Shown here one piece after another: positions 45,975-56,519 of a stretch of 64,000 bases of DNA. The notes under the pieces were generated by a model. The model was given only the letters and a program-made list of their open reading frames with translations, searched no databases and had not been told where the DNA came from. The DNA is from Bicyclus anynana (taxonomy: Eukaryota > Arthropoda > Insecta > Lepidoptera > Nymphalidae), in the NCBI RefSeq assembly GCF_947172395.1, contig NC_069083.1, forward strand, positions 5,612,501 through 5,676,500, in the 5' to 3' direction. The position numbers and the translations under genes were made by a program. Numbering within the stretch: the first letter of the stretch is position 1; the number at the start of each line of letters is the position of its first letter.

Positions 45975-46115
45975 TCATTTTTCGAGGGGCGGCCAGGCTC
46001 AGATTGACCGCGCATTTTTGTTCAACCGCGGCCGGTCGCGACGGGAACAATACACCCGTCCTGTAACAAATGAAGGACTTCAACTTCTTGCATAACCCTC
46101 CACGCTTTGTGGCCT
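45975..46115 (+). repeat. dispersed repeat family T, copy 1
   Basis: Shares cagattgaccg, tttttgttc, cctgtaacaaatgaaggact and tcaac with 47015-47115 and 62500-62600. Three partial copies imply an unclassified transposon; no ends defined. Confidence 0.45.
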
Positions 46116-46338
46116 CCGACTTAGTAAGTAGTCGGGAAAAGGAATTAAAGTGTGGTATTTTTTTGCGTAGGTCATAAATAAAAATATCTGTTACATATCA
46201 CTTCTGTTAAATATCTGTTATACGTCACTTTAAAGACACTAAATAGACACAGTGTGTGCGTTGAGATGTCAGGTTAAAATTTGGCGATACACTGAGGCGT
46301 ATTCGATTAATGAATGAGCAGTAATTATGACGGTTAGC

Positions 46339-46544
46339 CCTCATTCGCACGAGAGTTTTTTTAATGGACGTTAATAAAGCTTTCAAATACAAAAAATGCA
46401 TTCTCAAGTATATGTTGTAGTATGAACATAAACGTTTTAAACACGATGCTTTTTTTTGGACGTTGGAAATAGACCTTCATTTAACTTCATACTATATTTG
46501 AATGCTTTTTTAAAGTCCGTTAAAAAAATCTCGTGTGAATGAGG
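46339..46544. mobile_element. 206-bp MITE with about 53-bp terminal inverted repeats
   Basis: Left end cctcattcgcacgagagttt continues to gctttcaaatac; the right end is a close complement (cctcattcacacgagatttt ... gcattcaaatat). The repeats cover about half the element. No coding; target duplication not clear. Confidence 0.75.
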
Positions 46545-46604
46545 ATCTGTGCATACAATGTCGAAATGTTGTATGATTTTTTAAAAGAGCAATTGTTGAG
46601 TTTC

Positions 46605-46735
46605 TTGCCGGTTTCTTCTCAGCAGAACCTGCCTTCCGAACCGGTGGTAGAATCTTTACAAATAGTCAACTGACGTGTCAAAAGTGCTTGTAAACTGAGC
46701 CTACTTGAAATAAATGTTTTTTGGTTTTGAAAGCT
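46605..46735 (+). repeat. non-LTR retrotransposon 3' UTR fragment
   Basis: gagtttcttgccggtttctt, ctgccttccgaaccggtggt, aactgacgtgtcaaaagtgc and a final ttgaaataaatg match 53657-53785. The terminal AATAAA and common lepidopteran occurrence suggest a LINE 3' end; family not assigned. Confidence 0.6.
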
Positions 46736-46835
46736 CCGCTGACTTTTCCGCATAAGAGCTGTGTAGTCTAAGCTTCATCTCATTCTTTTGTCAAAGGCAC
46801 CAACAGCTAACACCACTGAAAAATTTCGATCAAAT

Positions 46836-46866
46836 TGAGAATCTCCTCCTTTTTGAAGTCGGTTAT
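46836..46866 (+). repeat. 'aaccgacttc' family right terminus
   Basis: gaatctcctcctttttgaag then tcggtta, a solitary right end. Confidence 0.5.
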
Positions 46867-47014
46867 AAAAGGTAACTAAATAAAGTTTCACTAAATAAGT
46901 TACGGCTTATCAGACTAAGTCTTTTATAAGAAATCCCGAGCCAAAATATCCCTCCCTATGTTATGTCACATTTACAACAATTTTTATTATGAACCCATTA
47001 AAGACCACGCATTT

Positions 47015-47115
47015 TCGCTCCAAACAGCGCCTGGTCACAATGAAAACAATAGCCCTGTAACAAAAGAAGGACTTCAACATCCCGTAGTCCTCATAAAAGC
47101 TCTACGCTTCGTAAC
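47015..47115 (+). repeat. dispersed repeat family T, copy 2
   Basis: ggtcacaatgaaaacaatag, ccctgtaacaaaagaaggac and ttcaacatcccgtagtcctc. A 77-codon ORF across it (46958-47191) is not credible. Confidence 0.45.
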
Positions 47116-47267
47116 TTCCGACGTAGCAAATAGGTTGTTCGAAACAAATTGTTGTTGCATTACTTTTACTTTAATAATGAAAAGCATTTAGTTTTTATTA
47201 AATTTATTTTATTCAATTTGTAAAAAATCGTAAATCAGGAGTCACGTCCATTTTAGTTATGTGTTAT

Positions 47268-47552
47268 CGTCATCATCATTATCGGCCGATGGACGTCCAC
47301 TGCAGGACATAGGCCTTTTGTAGGGACTTCACGATCCTGAGCCGTCTCCAGTGAATTTCTGCGACTCGCTTGATATCGTCAGTCCACCTGATAGGGGGTC
47401 GACTAACACTGCGCTTTGTAGTGCGGGTTCGCCATTCCAGCACCTTGGGAACCCATTGTCCATCGGCTCTTCAAAGTACCCGGCTCTTTCAGCTTTGCGA
47501 CTCGTTGAGCTATGTCGGTGACTTTGGTTCTTCTGTGGATCTCCTCATTTCA
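47268..47552 (-). mobile_element. RTE LINE 3' fragment, reverse
   Basis: Reversed tail (tcatcatcattatc), then ggacataggccttttgtagg and gcgactcgttgagctatgtc. Small deletions compared with 34364-34745. Confidence 0.82.
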
Positions 47553-47555
47553 TAC

Positions 47556-47580
47556 CCGGAATAGCTCAGTTGGTAATTAG
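47556..47580 (+). repeat. tRNA-like A-box fragment
   Basis: cggaatagctcagttggtaa resembles a tRNA 5' end with an A box, but no B box or closing stem follows. Probably a SINE-head remnant. Confidence 0.3.
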
Positions 47581-47689
47581 CTTAAATCATCTAAGTATAA
47601 AAATAATAAAGCATATATTATTTATATTTTCTTCTTCAGATGAAATTCAGTAAAGCTAACTTGCCAATGAATAATAATGATTAAGTTTT

Positions 47690-47950
47690 GCTGCCACCGA
47701 TTCTGGAGGGTGTGGATTTGAATCCGGTCCGGGGCATGCACCTCCAACTTTTCAGTTGTGTGCATTTTAAGGAATTAAATATCACGTGTCCCAAACGTTG
47801 AAGGAAAACTGCATACCAGAGAAATTTCCTAATTCTCTGCGTGTGTGAAGTCTGCCAATACGCATTGGGCCAGCGTGGTGGACTATTTGCCTAACCCCTC
47901 TCATTCTGAGAGGAGACTTAAGCTCTGCAGTAAGCCGAATATGGGTTGAC
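47690..47950 (+). repeat. SINE A, A-box end missing, forward
   Basis: Starts just before the B box (ggatttgaatccgg) and runs to ccgaatatgggttgac. The TGATGA tail has decayed. Confidence 0.82.
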
Positions 47951-48478
47951 AACGTATTAAGCAAGGGTATTGTAAAACATGTTGCGTATAGTTCATGGAC
48001 TTTTAGTACAAGCCTACATTTTACCTTGTATGGAAACAATCCCTTGCCTTGATTGAATGCCTTCATCAATCGCCTCTGCTTTTCGCTTTTATGATTATAG
48101 CGCTCGAAGACTGCCTATATAAAACTTTGAGCTCTTAAATTCGCTCAATGAAAGGAACGTCTTCATTTGGATGGATTTACGTCTCAGCTTCGACCCGAAT
48201 TTTCTGAATAGAATCATTCGTTTATAATCTTTTGTAAACTATCGCAAATTAAATCAATTTGTAGGTGTTTGTATAACTTTGAAGAGATTAAGGAACTTAA
48301 ATAAGTTGAAATATATGTTTCTAATTGCAAACAAAACTTTTATAGAATGTTCTGATGTCTACCAATATTATAAGATATGCATGTTTTTTGTCTAATAAAT
48401 CTTTTTTCTAATAATTTGCGTTTTGTTTAGCAATATTTTATAGTTCAGGTGTTTTAATTGCTAGATTTGACAAGTTAA
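47951..48478. other. nothing assigned
   Basis: A 95-codon minus ORF at 47782-48069 is partly antisense to SINE A and not credible. Confidence 0.4.
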
Positions 48479-48758
48479 TTCATTATCAACCCATATTTGG
48501 CTTACTGCTGAGCTCGAGTCTCCTCTCAGAATGAGAGGGGTTAGGCCAATAGTCCACCACGCTGGCCCAATACAGATTGGCAGACTTCACATACGAGTGA
48601 CTTACGAAAATGCTTTGGTATGCAGGTTTCCTCACGATGTTTTCCTTCACCGTTAGAGACACGTGATATTTAATTTCTTAAAATGCACAACCTTCTGGAA
48701 CCCACACCTTCCGGAATCGGAGGCAGAGGTCGTATCCACTAGGCCATCACGGCTACAT
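48479..48758 (-). repeat. SINE A, near full length, reverse
   Basis: Reversed tail (ttcattatcaacccatattt) to the reversed head (ccactaggccatcacggct). The B box is damaged (ctggaacccacacc replaces the normal block). Confidence 0.82.
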
Positions 48759-49010
48759 ATGTAAAAAGCAATAAAAATACACACCCCGTATAAAGTAAAA
48801 TAAGCTATGGAAATCTTCCGCTATATATTACAATAGGCAACTTCATAAGGATCAACTTTGTTATGGTTATGAAGTGAATGCATTTCTTGTTCCGGACTCG
48901 AGAACAAAGGACCGCGCTCGAACGTTATATGCAATAACATGAAAGGCTTATAATCTCAATTCAATAATAGGATAGTCCTGAATAGTAGGTAGATATTTAC
49001 CTATGTGTAT

Positions 49011-49450
49011 ATCGGGGCGTAACAGTCCCGTGGATATTGACCTCTGCCTTTGATTCGGAGGGCGTAGGTTCGAATCCGTCCGGGAACTTCCAACTTATTA
49101 GGTATGTGAATTTCAAGAAATTAAATAGTAAAGTGGTTTTTCAGATAGCATTGGTACGGTGACAGTTGCTTTATGACGTTCATAATACGTACTATTATCG
49201 AGAAACGCGGTCAACTTTCAAGAGCGAAACGAACTGTCACAGTACTCTTGCTATCTGAAAAATACTATAGGTACGTCTCTAACGGTGAAGGAAAGGAAAC
49301 ATCGTGAGAAAAATTGCATACTTACCTGAGGGTTTTTTAATACTCTATGTGTGTGAAGGTAACTTCACACAATCTGCATTGGGCCATCGTGGTGTACCAT
49401 TAGCCTAACTCCTCTCAATTTAAGGAGACACGTGCTTAACAATGAGTTGA
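49011..49450 (+). repeat. SINE A split by a MITE, forward
   Basis: The head (B box ggttcgaatcc near 49067) and body run to aagaaattaaata at 49126, then resume at gtacgtctctaacggtgaag (49271). The MITE between them is listed separately. Confidence 0.8.
49126..49270. mobile_element. 145-bp MITE inserted in SINE A
   Basis: Inverted ends: gtggtttttcagatagca and the complement of tagtatttttcagatagcaa, extending to ctgtgacagtt. The SINE consensus around it fixes the insertion point, and TA-type flanks fit a Tc1/mariner-like target, though the exact duplication is ambiguous. Confidence 0.72.
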
Positions 49451-49605
49451 GTTTTGATGTGAAACATCTATAGCCGCACGTAAAACCGATTTCTGGCGTG
49501 TATGGATGCTATGACATGGTATGGTACTCATCTGTTAAGTCAATTTACAAAATAATGTCAATGTTTCACATCTGTCAGGCGTCCTGTGACGGCTCATTTT
49601 TTTTT
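49451..49605 (+). repeat. dispersed repeat family Y, copy 2
   Basis: Begins ttttgatgtgaaacatctat directly after the SINE A end and matches 3911-4080. Confidence 0.55.
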
Positions 49606-49699
49606 AATGATGATGACTCGTATATAAAAGATAATTCGGTATATTTGTTTGTAGCTCATTATTTACAACCGTGGTAAGTTCAAATACCCTCTGCTGTAA

Positions 49700-49762
49700 G
49701 GCTGCAGGACTGGCCCTGTACTGGGCTATCGAATAGCCCAGTACAGGGCCAGTCCTGCAGCC
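49700..49762. repeat. perfect 30-bp-arm hairpin
   Basis: Arms 49700-49729 and 49733-49762 are exact complements with a three-base loop (cga). The arm starts ggctgcaggactggccctgt. It is GC-rich in an AT-rich setting. Perfect pairing and a tiny loop argue against a normal miRNA precursor; a recent inverted duplication or a sequencing/assembly fold-back is possible. Confidence 0.85.
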
Positions 49763-50518
49763 AACGACTATTCAATAAGGTCAAGCTCCAAAAGTGGTCG
49801 TGGTAGTAGCCGATAGTAACGTTACTTTAACGAAAAACTAGTATTTACGTAATTGTATGATCGTAGAAACTAAAAATCCTTACGAATGGGTGTAAAATGG
49901 TGCAGTCAAGGATAATTCGTTAAATTTTAATAAAATTCGTTAAACAATAATACGATGAAAAATGATATCTTGTGACTCATTAATTGAATGGTACACTGAG
50001 GTACATAATAGGCCCGCTGTACTGAACAATTCAAATAGGCAGAAAACTGTTTAATCGACTATTCATTAATGTAAAGGATGAAAACTCTCACATACTCGTA
50101 ATTCGAGAATAAAATCCTCAGGCACTGTACAAATTGTAATTCAAATATTACTTATGCTCGCATTGAGGTCATATCCGAAGAGACCGAACGTTCCATGACG
50201 AAGTCTCGCGCATAATTGCATACAGTCGCAAACTACTTTCCTTTGTTCAGGAGTTTTAGCTTCGACCGGTCTGTCGAAACAGTAGGTCCATTCTTATAAA
50301 GCTGAAGTATGTTATTGTTCAGGAATAATTAATACACCGTACCCAGTGTACTGTGTTCCATTGTAGAAATTGTAGCGACTTGTGGTGTGTCGTTTTGTGT
50401 ACCTAAACAACTTTACTGAAGACAATAGATCTAGTGGTGGCAATACAGCACCAACTCGCGATACTAATATAATTACTTAATACTCAGGCATATTATATAC
50501 GTAGGTAAGTAGCTAAAT
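49763..50518. other. nothing assigned
   Basis: Plain AT-rich DNA. Confidence 0.4.
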
Positions 50519-50655
50519 ACTGAGGGGAGGGGGGGGGGACCGCGTGGGTGTGATGTCGCGCGTGCGGGATAGAGGAAAGGACTGCGCCGGTATGAAGTCG
50601 TGCGTGCGGGGCATCGCTACCCCCCTCACGGCCCGCACGGAGCATCGGGAGTGTT
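50519..50655. other. GC-rich island
   Basis: Opens with a G run (gggaggggggggggg), then two similar stretches ending gtcgcgcgtgcggg and gtcgtgcgtgcgggg, then cccccctcacggcccgcacg. Sharp contrast with the flanks; origin unknown, no ORF. Confidence 0.5.
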
Positions 50656-51266
50656 ATGAATTTGCCAAGCTATAATCGCAGTTTTTTCACACAACATTAT
50701 TTTGTTATATCTCTAAGGAATTGTCCAGCGTTCTCGATAATGGCAGGCATCCACAGATCCGCATTCTACGTATCGGACGCATCGCATCAAACGGATTTTT
50801 AATTTTACGGTAGATAAAATCCTTTCGATTCGATCCGTATCGATTCTCTTGTATGACTTTCTATACAAAGAATACTAAAATACGTTTGATGCGACGCTTC
50901 CGATACATACGATGCGGATTTGTAGACCCACCCAGCACTAAGACAGCTTCAACAATTATTGTCATAAATTCTAAACAATTTCCACCAAACTTTGACAATT
51001 TATACATAATATAAACCGTCCTCTTTACTTTATTTATAAGTGTAAACCGCATAAAAATCAATGAAGTAGTTTTGAGATTATCACGAACAGACAGACAGGA
51101 ACGTCTATCTGTCCATGCTAATACAACATTCACGTTGGCTACATATACGCGGACATCCAATAGGTACCCTTTATCCATAAAACATGTACTGTTCCGGAGA
51201 GATAATGCAAATAAAGCCGCGAGCAATAACTAAATAATTCACTGCATGTATGTATCGTAAATGACA
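50656..51266. other. nothing assigned
   Basis: A 121-codon minus ORF at 50861-51226 shows no known domain and its composition follows the local AT-rich DNA. Confidence 0.35.
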
Positions 51267-51312
51267 TACTAGCGGTTTCACTCGGGTAGTTCCTATTTCT
51301 TTTAGGAATACC
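51267..51312 (-). mobile_element. Helitron 3' remnant
   Basis: actagcggtttcactcgggt then agttcctatttcttttagga, a deleted form of the 3' end; no further body. Confidence 0.45.
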
Positions 51313-51410
51313 TAAGTTTTACGCATTTAGCATTATCAACCTTTTTTATAGGCTTAGGGCCTTTTTTATACGAGTAGGGTAGAAGTTGGAGGTTCTGCAT
51401 CACTTCTCGC

Positions 51411-52213
51411 TTCGCTCGATTGATGTGAAAAATCCTTTGTTGCCACGATTTAATGATATCATTCATAGATATTTTGTCTTGTGTTTTGTGATAATAGCTC
51501 TCTGACATCCTAATCCTAATTAATAAATGCGAATCTGAGTTTCACGCGTAAACCAATAAAACATTTTTTTTTCACAAATGGAAAGCAACAATATCAGTGA
51601 GTAACACTGGTCATTATAGCCCATCAACCCGCATTCAGAGAGAGACCTGGCAGTAGGGTATAATTGGGGGTTCTGCATCACTTTTCGCTGTGCTCGATTA
51701 ATGCAGAACCCCCAATGTTTTTAATCGGCTGATGTAGAAAATATGAAAAAAATATCATTAAGTACACTACCATCCAGCTAATGATTTTAATATAGTTTAA
51801 TAAAATTGGTCACATAATCAACGAAGGACTTATTTATGCTATTAAATCGAGTGAAAACTTTAAGGTCTACTAGATCATTCAATTTTATAATCATTAATAC
51901 TTAATTATTTTAAATTACGGGTATTGCGATCATTAGTAAACCATACTGGGGCTTCTACATTAGACGGTCTCTCTCCTAGATCCAATGCGGATTGATGGGC
52001 TATAATGACCAGTGCTACTCACTGATATCGTTGCTTTCCATTAGTGAAAATAAATCTAAAATTATTTTATTGGTTTACGCGTGTAACTCCATTCGCATTT
52101 ATATTTATTAATTAGGATTAGGATGTCAGAGAGCTATTATCACAATACAAAAGACAAAATGAATGATATCATTAAATCGTGGCAACAAAGGATTACACAT
52201 CGGCGAGCGAATA
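51411..52213. mobile_element. inverted repeat (fold-back-like), arms about 240 bp
   Basis: 51411-51647 and 51966-52213 are diverged inverted copies (left: ttgttgccacgatttaatga, attataatgcgaat-like, tggtcattatagcccatcaa; right: the complements). The centre holds a 16-bp perfect hairpin. No coding, no clear target duplication. Confidence 0.65.
51663..51716. repeat. 16-bp perfect hairpin with 22-base loop
   Basis: attgggggttctgcat (51663-51678) pairs with 51701-51716. The arm and loop region also repeats 51368-51425 directly (gttctgcatcactt, ctcgatt). Confidence 0.7.
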
Positions 52214-52239
52214 GTGCGTTTGGCGTTGAATCAGTGGAA

Positions 52240-52460
52240 CCAGTTCGCCGCAACTAATCCCAGTAGATTTTCATAAACCCTATTACGCTGATTGATTTTT
52301 GGTACTGTGGGTAAGTTTACAAATAGAAAAGCCTTAAGCGATTTCATGGAGCTTTCAATTTGCTCTAAGCCACTCGCTGTTTAATTTGAAGCTGGCGGAG
52401 CGCAGTTGAGCTTAGCCGAGTTTCCGGTTAAAATAATATTGACGAAGACCGCACAAAAGA
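52240..52460 (+). repeat. dispersed repeat family S, copy 1
   Basis: Shares actaatccc, gattgatt, aagcgatttcatggagctttc-like and aatttgctctaagccact blocks with 53955-54205. Class not recognised. Confidence 0.5.
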
Positions 52461-52660
52461 ACATACTGCGCGAATATTTGATAGGAATAGTTATACACTT
52501 TTACGTGTTTATTAAGAAAAAAAAGATTATCTAAACATAATGTTTAATCTTATTAGATAAATACGAAAGTTTATTCATCAAAAAATTCGAAAGCCACTTG
52601 ACGCAGATGGAATTTGGCAGGTTATAGTTAGTAGAGGTCTGCAAAAAAAGGATTCTGTGA

Positions 52661-52713
52661 TAGGGCCGGATTAAGGAGGTCTAAGGGTGGACGAAGTTGC
52701 GGACGTCCGCTAG
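52661..52713 (+). mobile_element. Helitron 3'-end fragment
   Basis: agggccggattaaggaggtc and gttgcggacgtccgCTAG before T; same type as 45153-45213. Confidence 0.6.
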
Positions 52714-52779
52714 TACTTACTCAATACATATAAATAAAATTTAAATGTCTGTAATTTCAAAATAACTATGTTTTCTCAA

Positions 52780-53000
52780 GAGCTTAAAGTTATTTAAATG
52801 ATACTAAAACACAATCAAGCTTTATTAATTTTTTTCTGACTGTTTATCCGGGCTAACCTCTGAAACAGCTGAACCGATTTTAACGTGTTTTAGATGTAGA
52901 AAAATAAGGTTAAGGCAACATATAGGCTACTTTATAGCCCAAAAAAACCAGGGTTACCGCAGGATTTGCGACTAACTGAATTTCACGTGAAAGAAGTCAT
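52780..53000 (+). mobile_element. degenerate Helitron-like body
   Basis: gctgaaccgattttaacgtg, cataggctactttatagccc-like and ccagggttaccgcaggattt follow the block order of Helitron interiors; the 3' end decays at tttcacgtgaaagaagtc. Confidence 0.4.
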
Positions 53001-53382
53001 GTACCAAAAGCATCATCGAGCATTTTATAAAAAAAAAATACTCTAAACAATAAGAATTCTGAGCTTTTCTGTGTACCTAAAATTCAGACAACGTAGCAGT
53101 TGTCTTCACGGGTGTGCAGACGGCGACGCTAAGCTGCAGCATACGAATGTATCAAAGACACGTACACCAGCGAGCAATAGGTACTGTTGGCAATACAGCT
53201 GTACATTTGTATCTAACATACAACCTCCATGGCGCTAGTTTACAATAGAGAGGTGCTAGGTTTGGTTCCAAGCTCAGATTGATATAAGATATTTTGTAAA
53301 TTAATCAATGTCAATCTGATTGTACGCTTCGGCTTGGACTGTTACCACCATACTGGCCAAAACTCTTCTTTATTTTTATTCT
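53001..53382. other. nothing assigned
   Basis: No repeat or ORF recognised. Confidence 0.4.
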
Positions 53383-53538
53383 TTACAAGTTAACCCTTGA
53401 CTACATTGTCACCTGATGGTAAGTGGTGATGCAATCTAAGTTGGAAGCGGGCTAACTTGTTAGGAGGAGGATGAAAAACCACACCCTTTTCGGTTTCTAC
53501 ACGACATCGTACCGGAACGTTAAATCGCTTGGCGGTAA
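53383..53538 (-). repeat. SINE B 3' half, reverse
   Basis: From ctttacaagttaacccttga to cgcttggcggtaag, where it stops; the tRNA head is missing. A ttgtcatagg doublet follows. Confidence 0.78.
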
Positions 53539-53600
53539 GTTGTCATAGGTTGTCATAGGTAAAATTAAATACGAGTATAGAGCATTTTTGTTCAAGAATA

Positions 53601-53902
53601 TTCGCTATATCTTTTAAATATGATCAATGTTCCCATCGCCCTCCAACTAGTCTAGACTGTTGAATTTCTTGCCGGCTCTTCTCAGCTGAACCTGCCTTCC
53701 GAACCGGTGGTAGAATCTTTACAAATAATCAACTGACGTTTCAAAAGTGCTTATAAACTGAGCCTACTTAAAATAAATTAATTTTGAATTTAGTCTGCAA
53801 ATGCTGTGTCAGGAGGGGGAACCACAATATTCCAGCGGACGGGGTTGAACCACGACTTCTAGGTAATGAGTCCACCCATTTTACCGTTGAGCTATTGAGT
53901 CT
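53601..53902 (-). repeat. SINE C split by a LINE 3' end, reverse
   Basis: 53601-53656 (cttttaaatatgatcaatgt) and 53786-53902 (ggttgaaccacgac; ttaccgttgagctattgagt) are the two parts of a SINE C copy like 2001-2243. Confidence 0.65.
53657..53785 (+). mobile_element. LINE 3' UTR fragment inserted in SINE C
   Basis: ttgaatttcttgccggctct to gcctacttaaaataaatt, matching 46605-46735. 'tagtct' occurs at both edges and may be a short target duplication. Confidence 0.6.
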
Positions 53903-53954
53903 GTATATTTTGACTAATTTATTAGAATAACACAGATTCGCTTCATTGGGATTG

Positions 53955-54205
53955 TACATTCTTGCCGTGCAAGCAGTTTACCGCCACTAATCCCGGCAAA
54001 TCGGACTAACCTCCATTACCTTGATTGATTCTCGGCACTATGGCCCTGGGTACATACACAAAGCTCTGTAGCGATTTGGGTGAGCGTTCAATTTGCACTG
54101 AACCACTCCTCAATTTGCGGCTAGCGAAGCGTTCTAACGGCTGGGTCCCGAGCACTCCACGACCGTTGCTGATTTTAAAACTAATTCAGAGAAGATTGCG
54201 TATAA
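53955..54205 (+). repeat. dispersed repeat family S, copy 2
   Basis: gccactaatcccggcaaatc, accttgattgattctcggca, tctgtagcgatttgggtgag and ctcaatttgcggctagcgaa. Better kept than copy 1. An ORF of 67 codons here is not credible. Confidence 0.5.
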
Positions 54206-54303
54206 GTTTTCCAAGCGAACTGTGTTAAGAAATGCGTATGCCAAATTCTTAATCCTATCGTTTTGTGCGCACTGAAAATATTAAATTTTATGTATCTCAT
54301 AAA

Positions 54304-54622
54304 AAATTTAATAAAAAAAATTCAACCGACTTCCAACTCAAAAATTAACCTAAACTAAAAAGCAAAAAATAACATCTTACCTATGTGCTACCTTCTGATC
54401 AGTTTGAAGGCGGTGCCAAGCCAGTGATGTTTTAATTTAAGCCGTTTAAATTACAAATTTTCTGTGGTTCTTTCAGAAAAGGCTTTAATTGAAACATGAC
54501 ACTAGATTGGCACCGCCTTCAAACTGATCAGAAGGTAGCACATAGGTAAGATGTTATTTTTTGCTTTTTAATTCAGGTTAATTTTTGAGTTGGAAGTCGG
54601 TTGAATTTTTTTTATTAAAATT
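54304..54622. mobile_element. inverted repeat with 116-bp arms ('aaccgacttc' family)
   Basis: Arms 54304-54419 and 54507-54622 are about 97% complementary, with an 87-base loop. Each arm has caaccgacttccaactcaaa and ttctgatcagtttgaaggcg. The loop's gtggttctttcagaaaa also lies in 20151-20850. Confidence 0.78.
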
Positions 54623-54624
54623 TT

Positions 54625-55440
54625 TATTTTTTAATTTTTAGTGTTAGCACACCTACAGAGTGTGAACAAAAATTAATAAGCAATTAGTTGAAACGTTATT
54701 TTTTTATAATAAGTATCTAAGTCCTACAATCCCAATTTTAAAAATACTACCTTTACTCATACACAAAATTTTACTCCCCCTTTATCCACACGTAATATGA
54801 ATATTCAGAAAAACATGAAAGGTGACTGTCCTCCGTTTTCATCACCAGACCCCCTATGCAGTCACAATCCATATGGTTGGAAAGTTCTCATCAATATAAA
54901 ATTTATCAAGTCCAAACACAAGGTAGCTACTGTGAACCGTCGAGGAGTTCCCTTAACTATCCTTCATCTTCGTCACCAGACCCCTAATACAGTCACAACC
55001 TATCCAGGTGGAAAGTTCTCATCAATACAAAATTATCAAGTCAAAACACAAGCCCATCAAGCCCAAACAGAAGGTGCCTGCTGTAAATCGTTGACGAGTT
55101 CCATCGTCTGTGTTTTGGCTCCATCATCAGACCAACTCCAGACCTTCATAAAATTGTAGTGGTTTAAAATACCTTATGGAAACACTAACAAACGCACTAG
55201 CCGTCCCTACAATTTTCGAAAGATCCCCTCAATTTCTCCAGGATGCCATCATCAGATCCTGACATGAAAAAAATGGGACCACCCTGGAATCAAACCCTTC
55301 AAAATAAAAAAGAACTTTCAAAATCGGTCCACAAATAACGGAATTATCACTGGACAGACATAAAAAATAAAAAAATAAAAAAAACATGCATACAGTCGAA
55401 CGTAGAACCTCCTCCTTTTTGGAAGTCCGTTAAAAAGATA
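54625..55440 (+). repeat. dispersed repeat with internal tandem units
   Basis: Two units of about 135 bases (54826-54960 and 54965-55095) share caccagaccccnta, cagtcacaa, ggaaagttctcatcaata and tatcaagt. Later come ccatcatcagatcctgacat and a right end aacctcctcctttttggaag. The 120-codon ORF here (54797-55159) follows the repeat and is not a gene. Confidence 0.55.
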
Positions 55441-56519
55441 GATATCCCTTTTCAAAAAAAAAAAGATTATATAGTTGACTTCAAGCTACTGCCTCGGGTG
55501 ACATTTATTTATTATTATATAATTACAAAGTTAAACATTACCACATAACGGGTACACGCGCTTACCAATTTATGAGCTTAAAATATTTTTTATTTTCAAT
55601 ACATGATATTTACTTTTCTATTTGTAAGTAACTTCACGAGCATTTTTTTTAAAAAATCAGTCAAACCGGAGATTCAAAAGCTTATAGTGATTAAAATTCA
55701 ATAAATGGTATTGCGGTGCACGCGTTTACTCACTTCAAAAATATTTCATTACCCTCCAAGCCGTAGGATATAAAATGCTCATTTTAATGAAAGCGTGGCT
55801 TTGGTATTACTTTCTGGAATATCGGGTTAAATATTATTCACAGCTTATTTCTTACGTTATTTGTTGAATAATTTAATATATTCGGTTTTAAAAAAGATAA
55901 ATATTTCTTCCATTTTACTGTAATCATCGATATAATATCCACGGAACTTAATGTTTTCATGTTTAAACAGACCGACATTGTTAATACTGTTTATATCACC
56001 TGCATAAAATGCCTTAATGTACTTTTTCGTTCTTCGATTTGTGTTTTGTTTGCTGATTCGAAGCCAATCATCAAATCAGATTACCTATGGTAGTTTTAGC
56101 TTAGTCGATTAAAAAAACAGACATTTTATTGTAAAACCATTTTTTTTAAATAATTAGGCACAATTTCATGGTGACAGTTGCCTTTCAGTACAGCTTAATT
56201 ACACAAATGAGTGTTTTAAAGGCCTTAAAACAGCGCGTGATTTCTGAAAATGTTTATTATTGTTTGGATATTATATTTGTTGGGATAAAGTAATTTGTTG
56301 TAATGAAATACTCTTTATAGTCGAGTATCATCACACTCGGCAAAGCTGTGTTGTATTTAATAAAATGCTCATTTCTGCTGAAATGAAAAATTCGCCACGG
56401 GTAAAAGAGGTAGGTAGACCTCTGACTACTTGGCTGTCAATTTTTTGGAAACGGAAATATGCGAGGTGAACGAAAAAAAGAAGAACATTGTACTTGATCT
56501 AAGGGTTCATTTACAAGAG
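55441..56519. other. nothing assigned
   Basis: AT-rich; a 69-codon ORF at 56260-56469 has no known domain. Confidence 0.4.

Noticed and set aside
50861..51226. 121-codon minus ORF
   Set aside because: No recognisable domain or conserved motif, AT-driven composition, and no flanking exon structure.
54797..55159. 120-codon ORF
   Set aside because: It runs through two tandem repeat units of a dispersed repeat and repeats its own peptide pattern for that reason.
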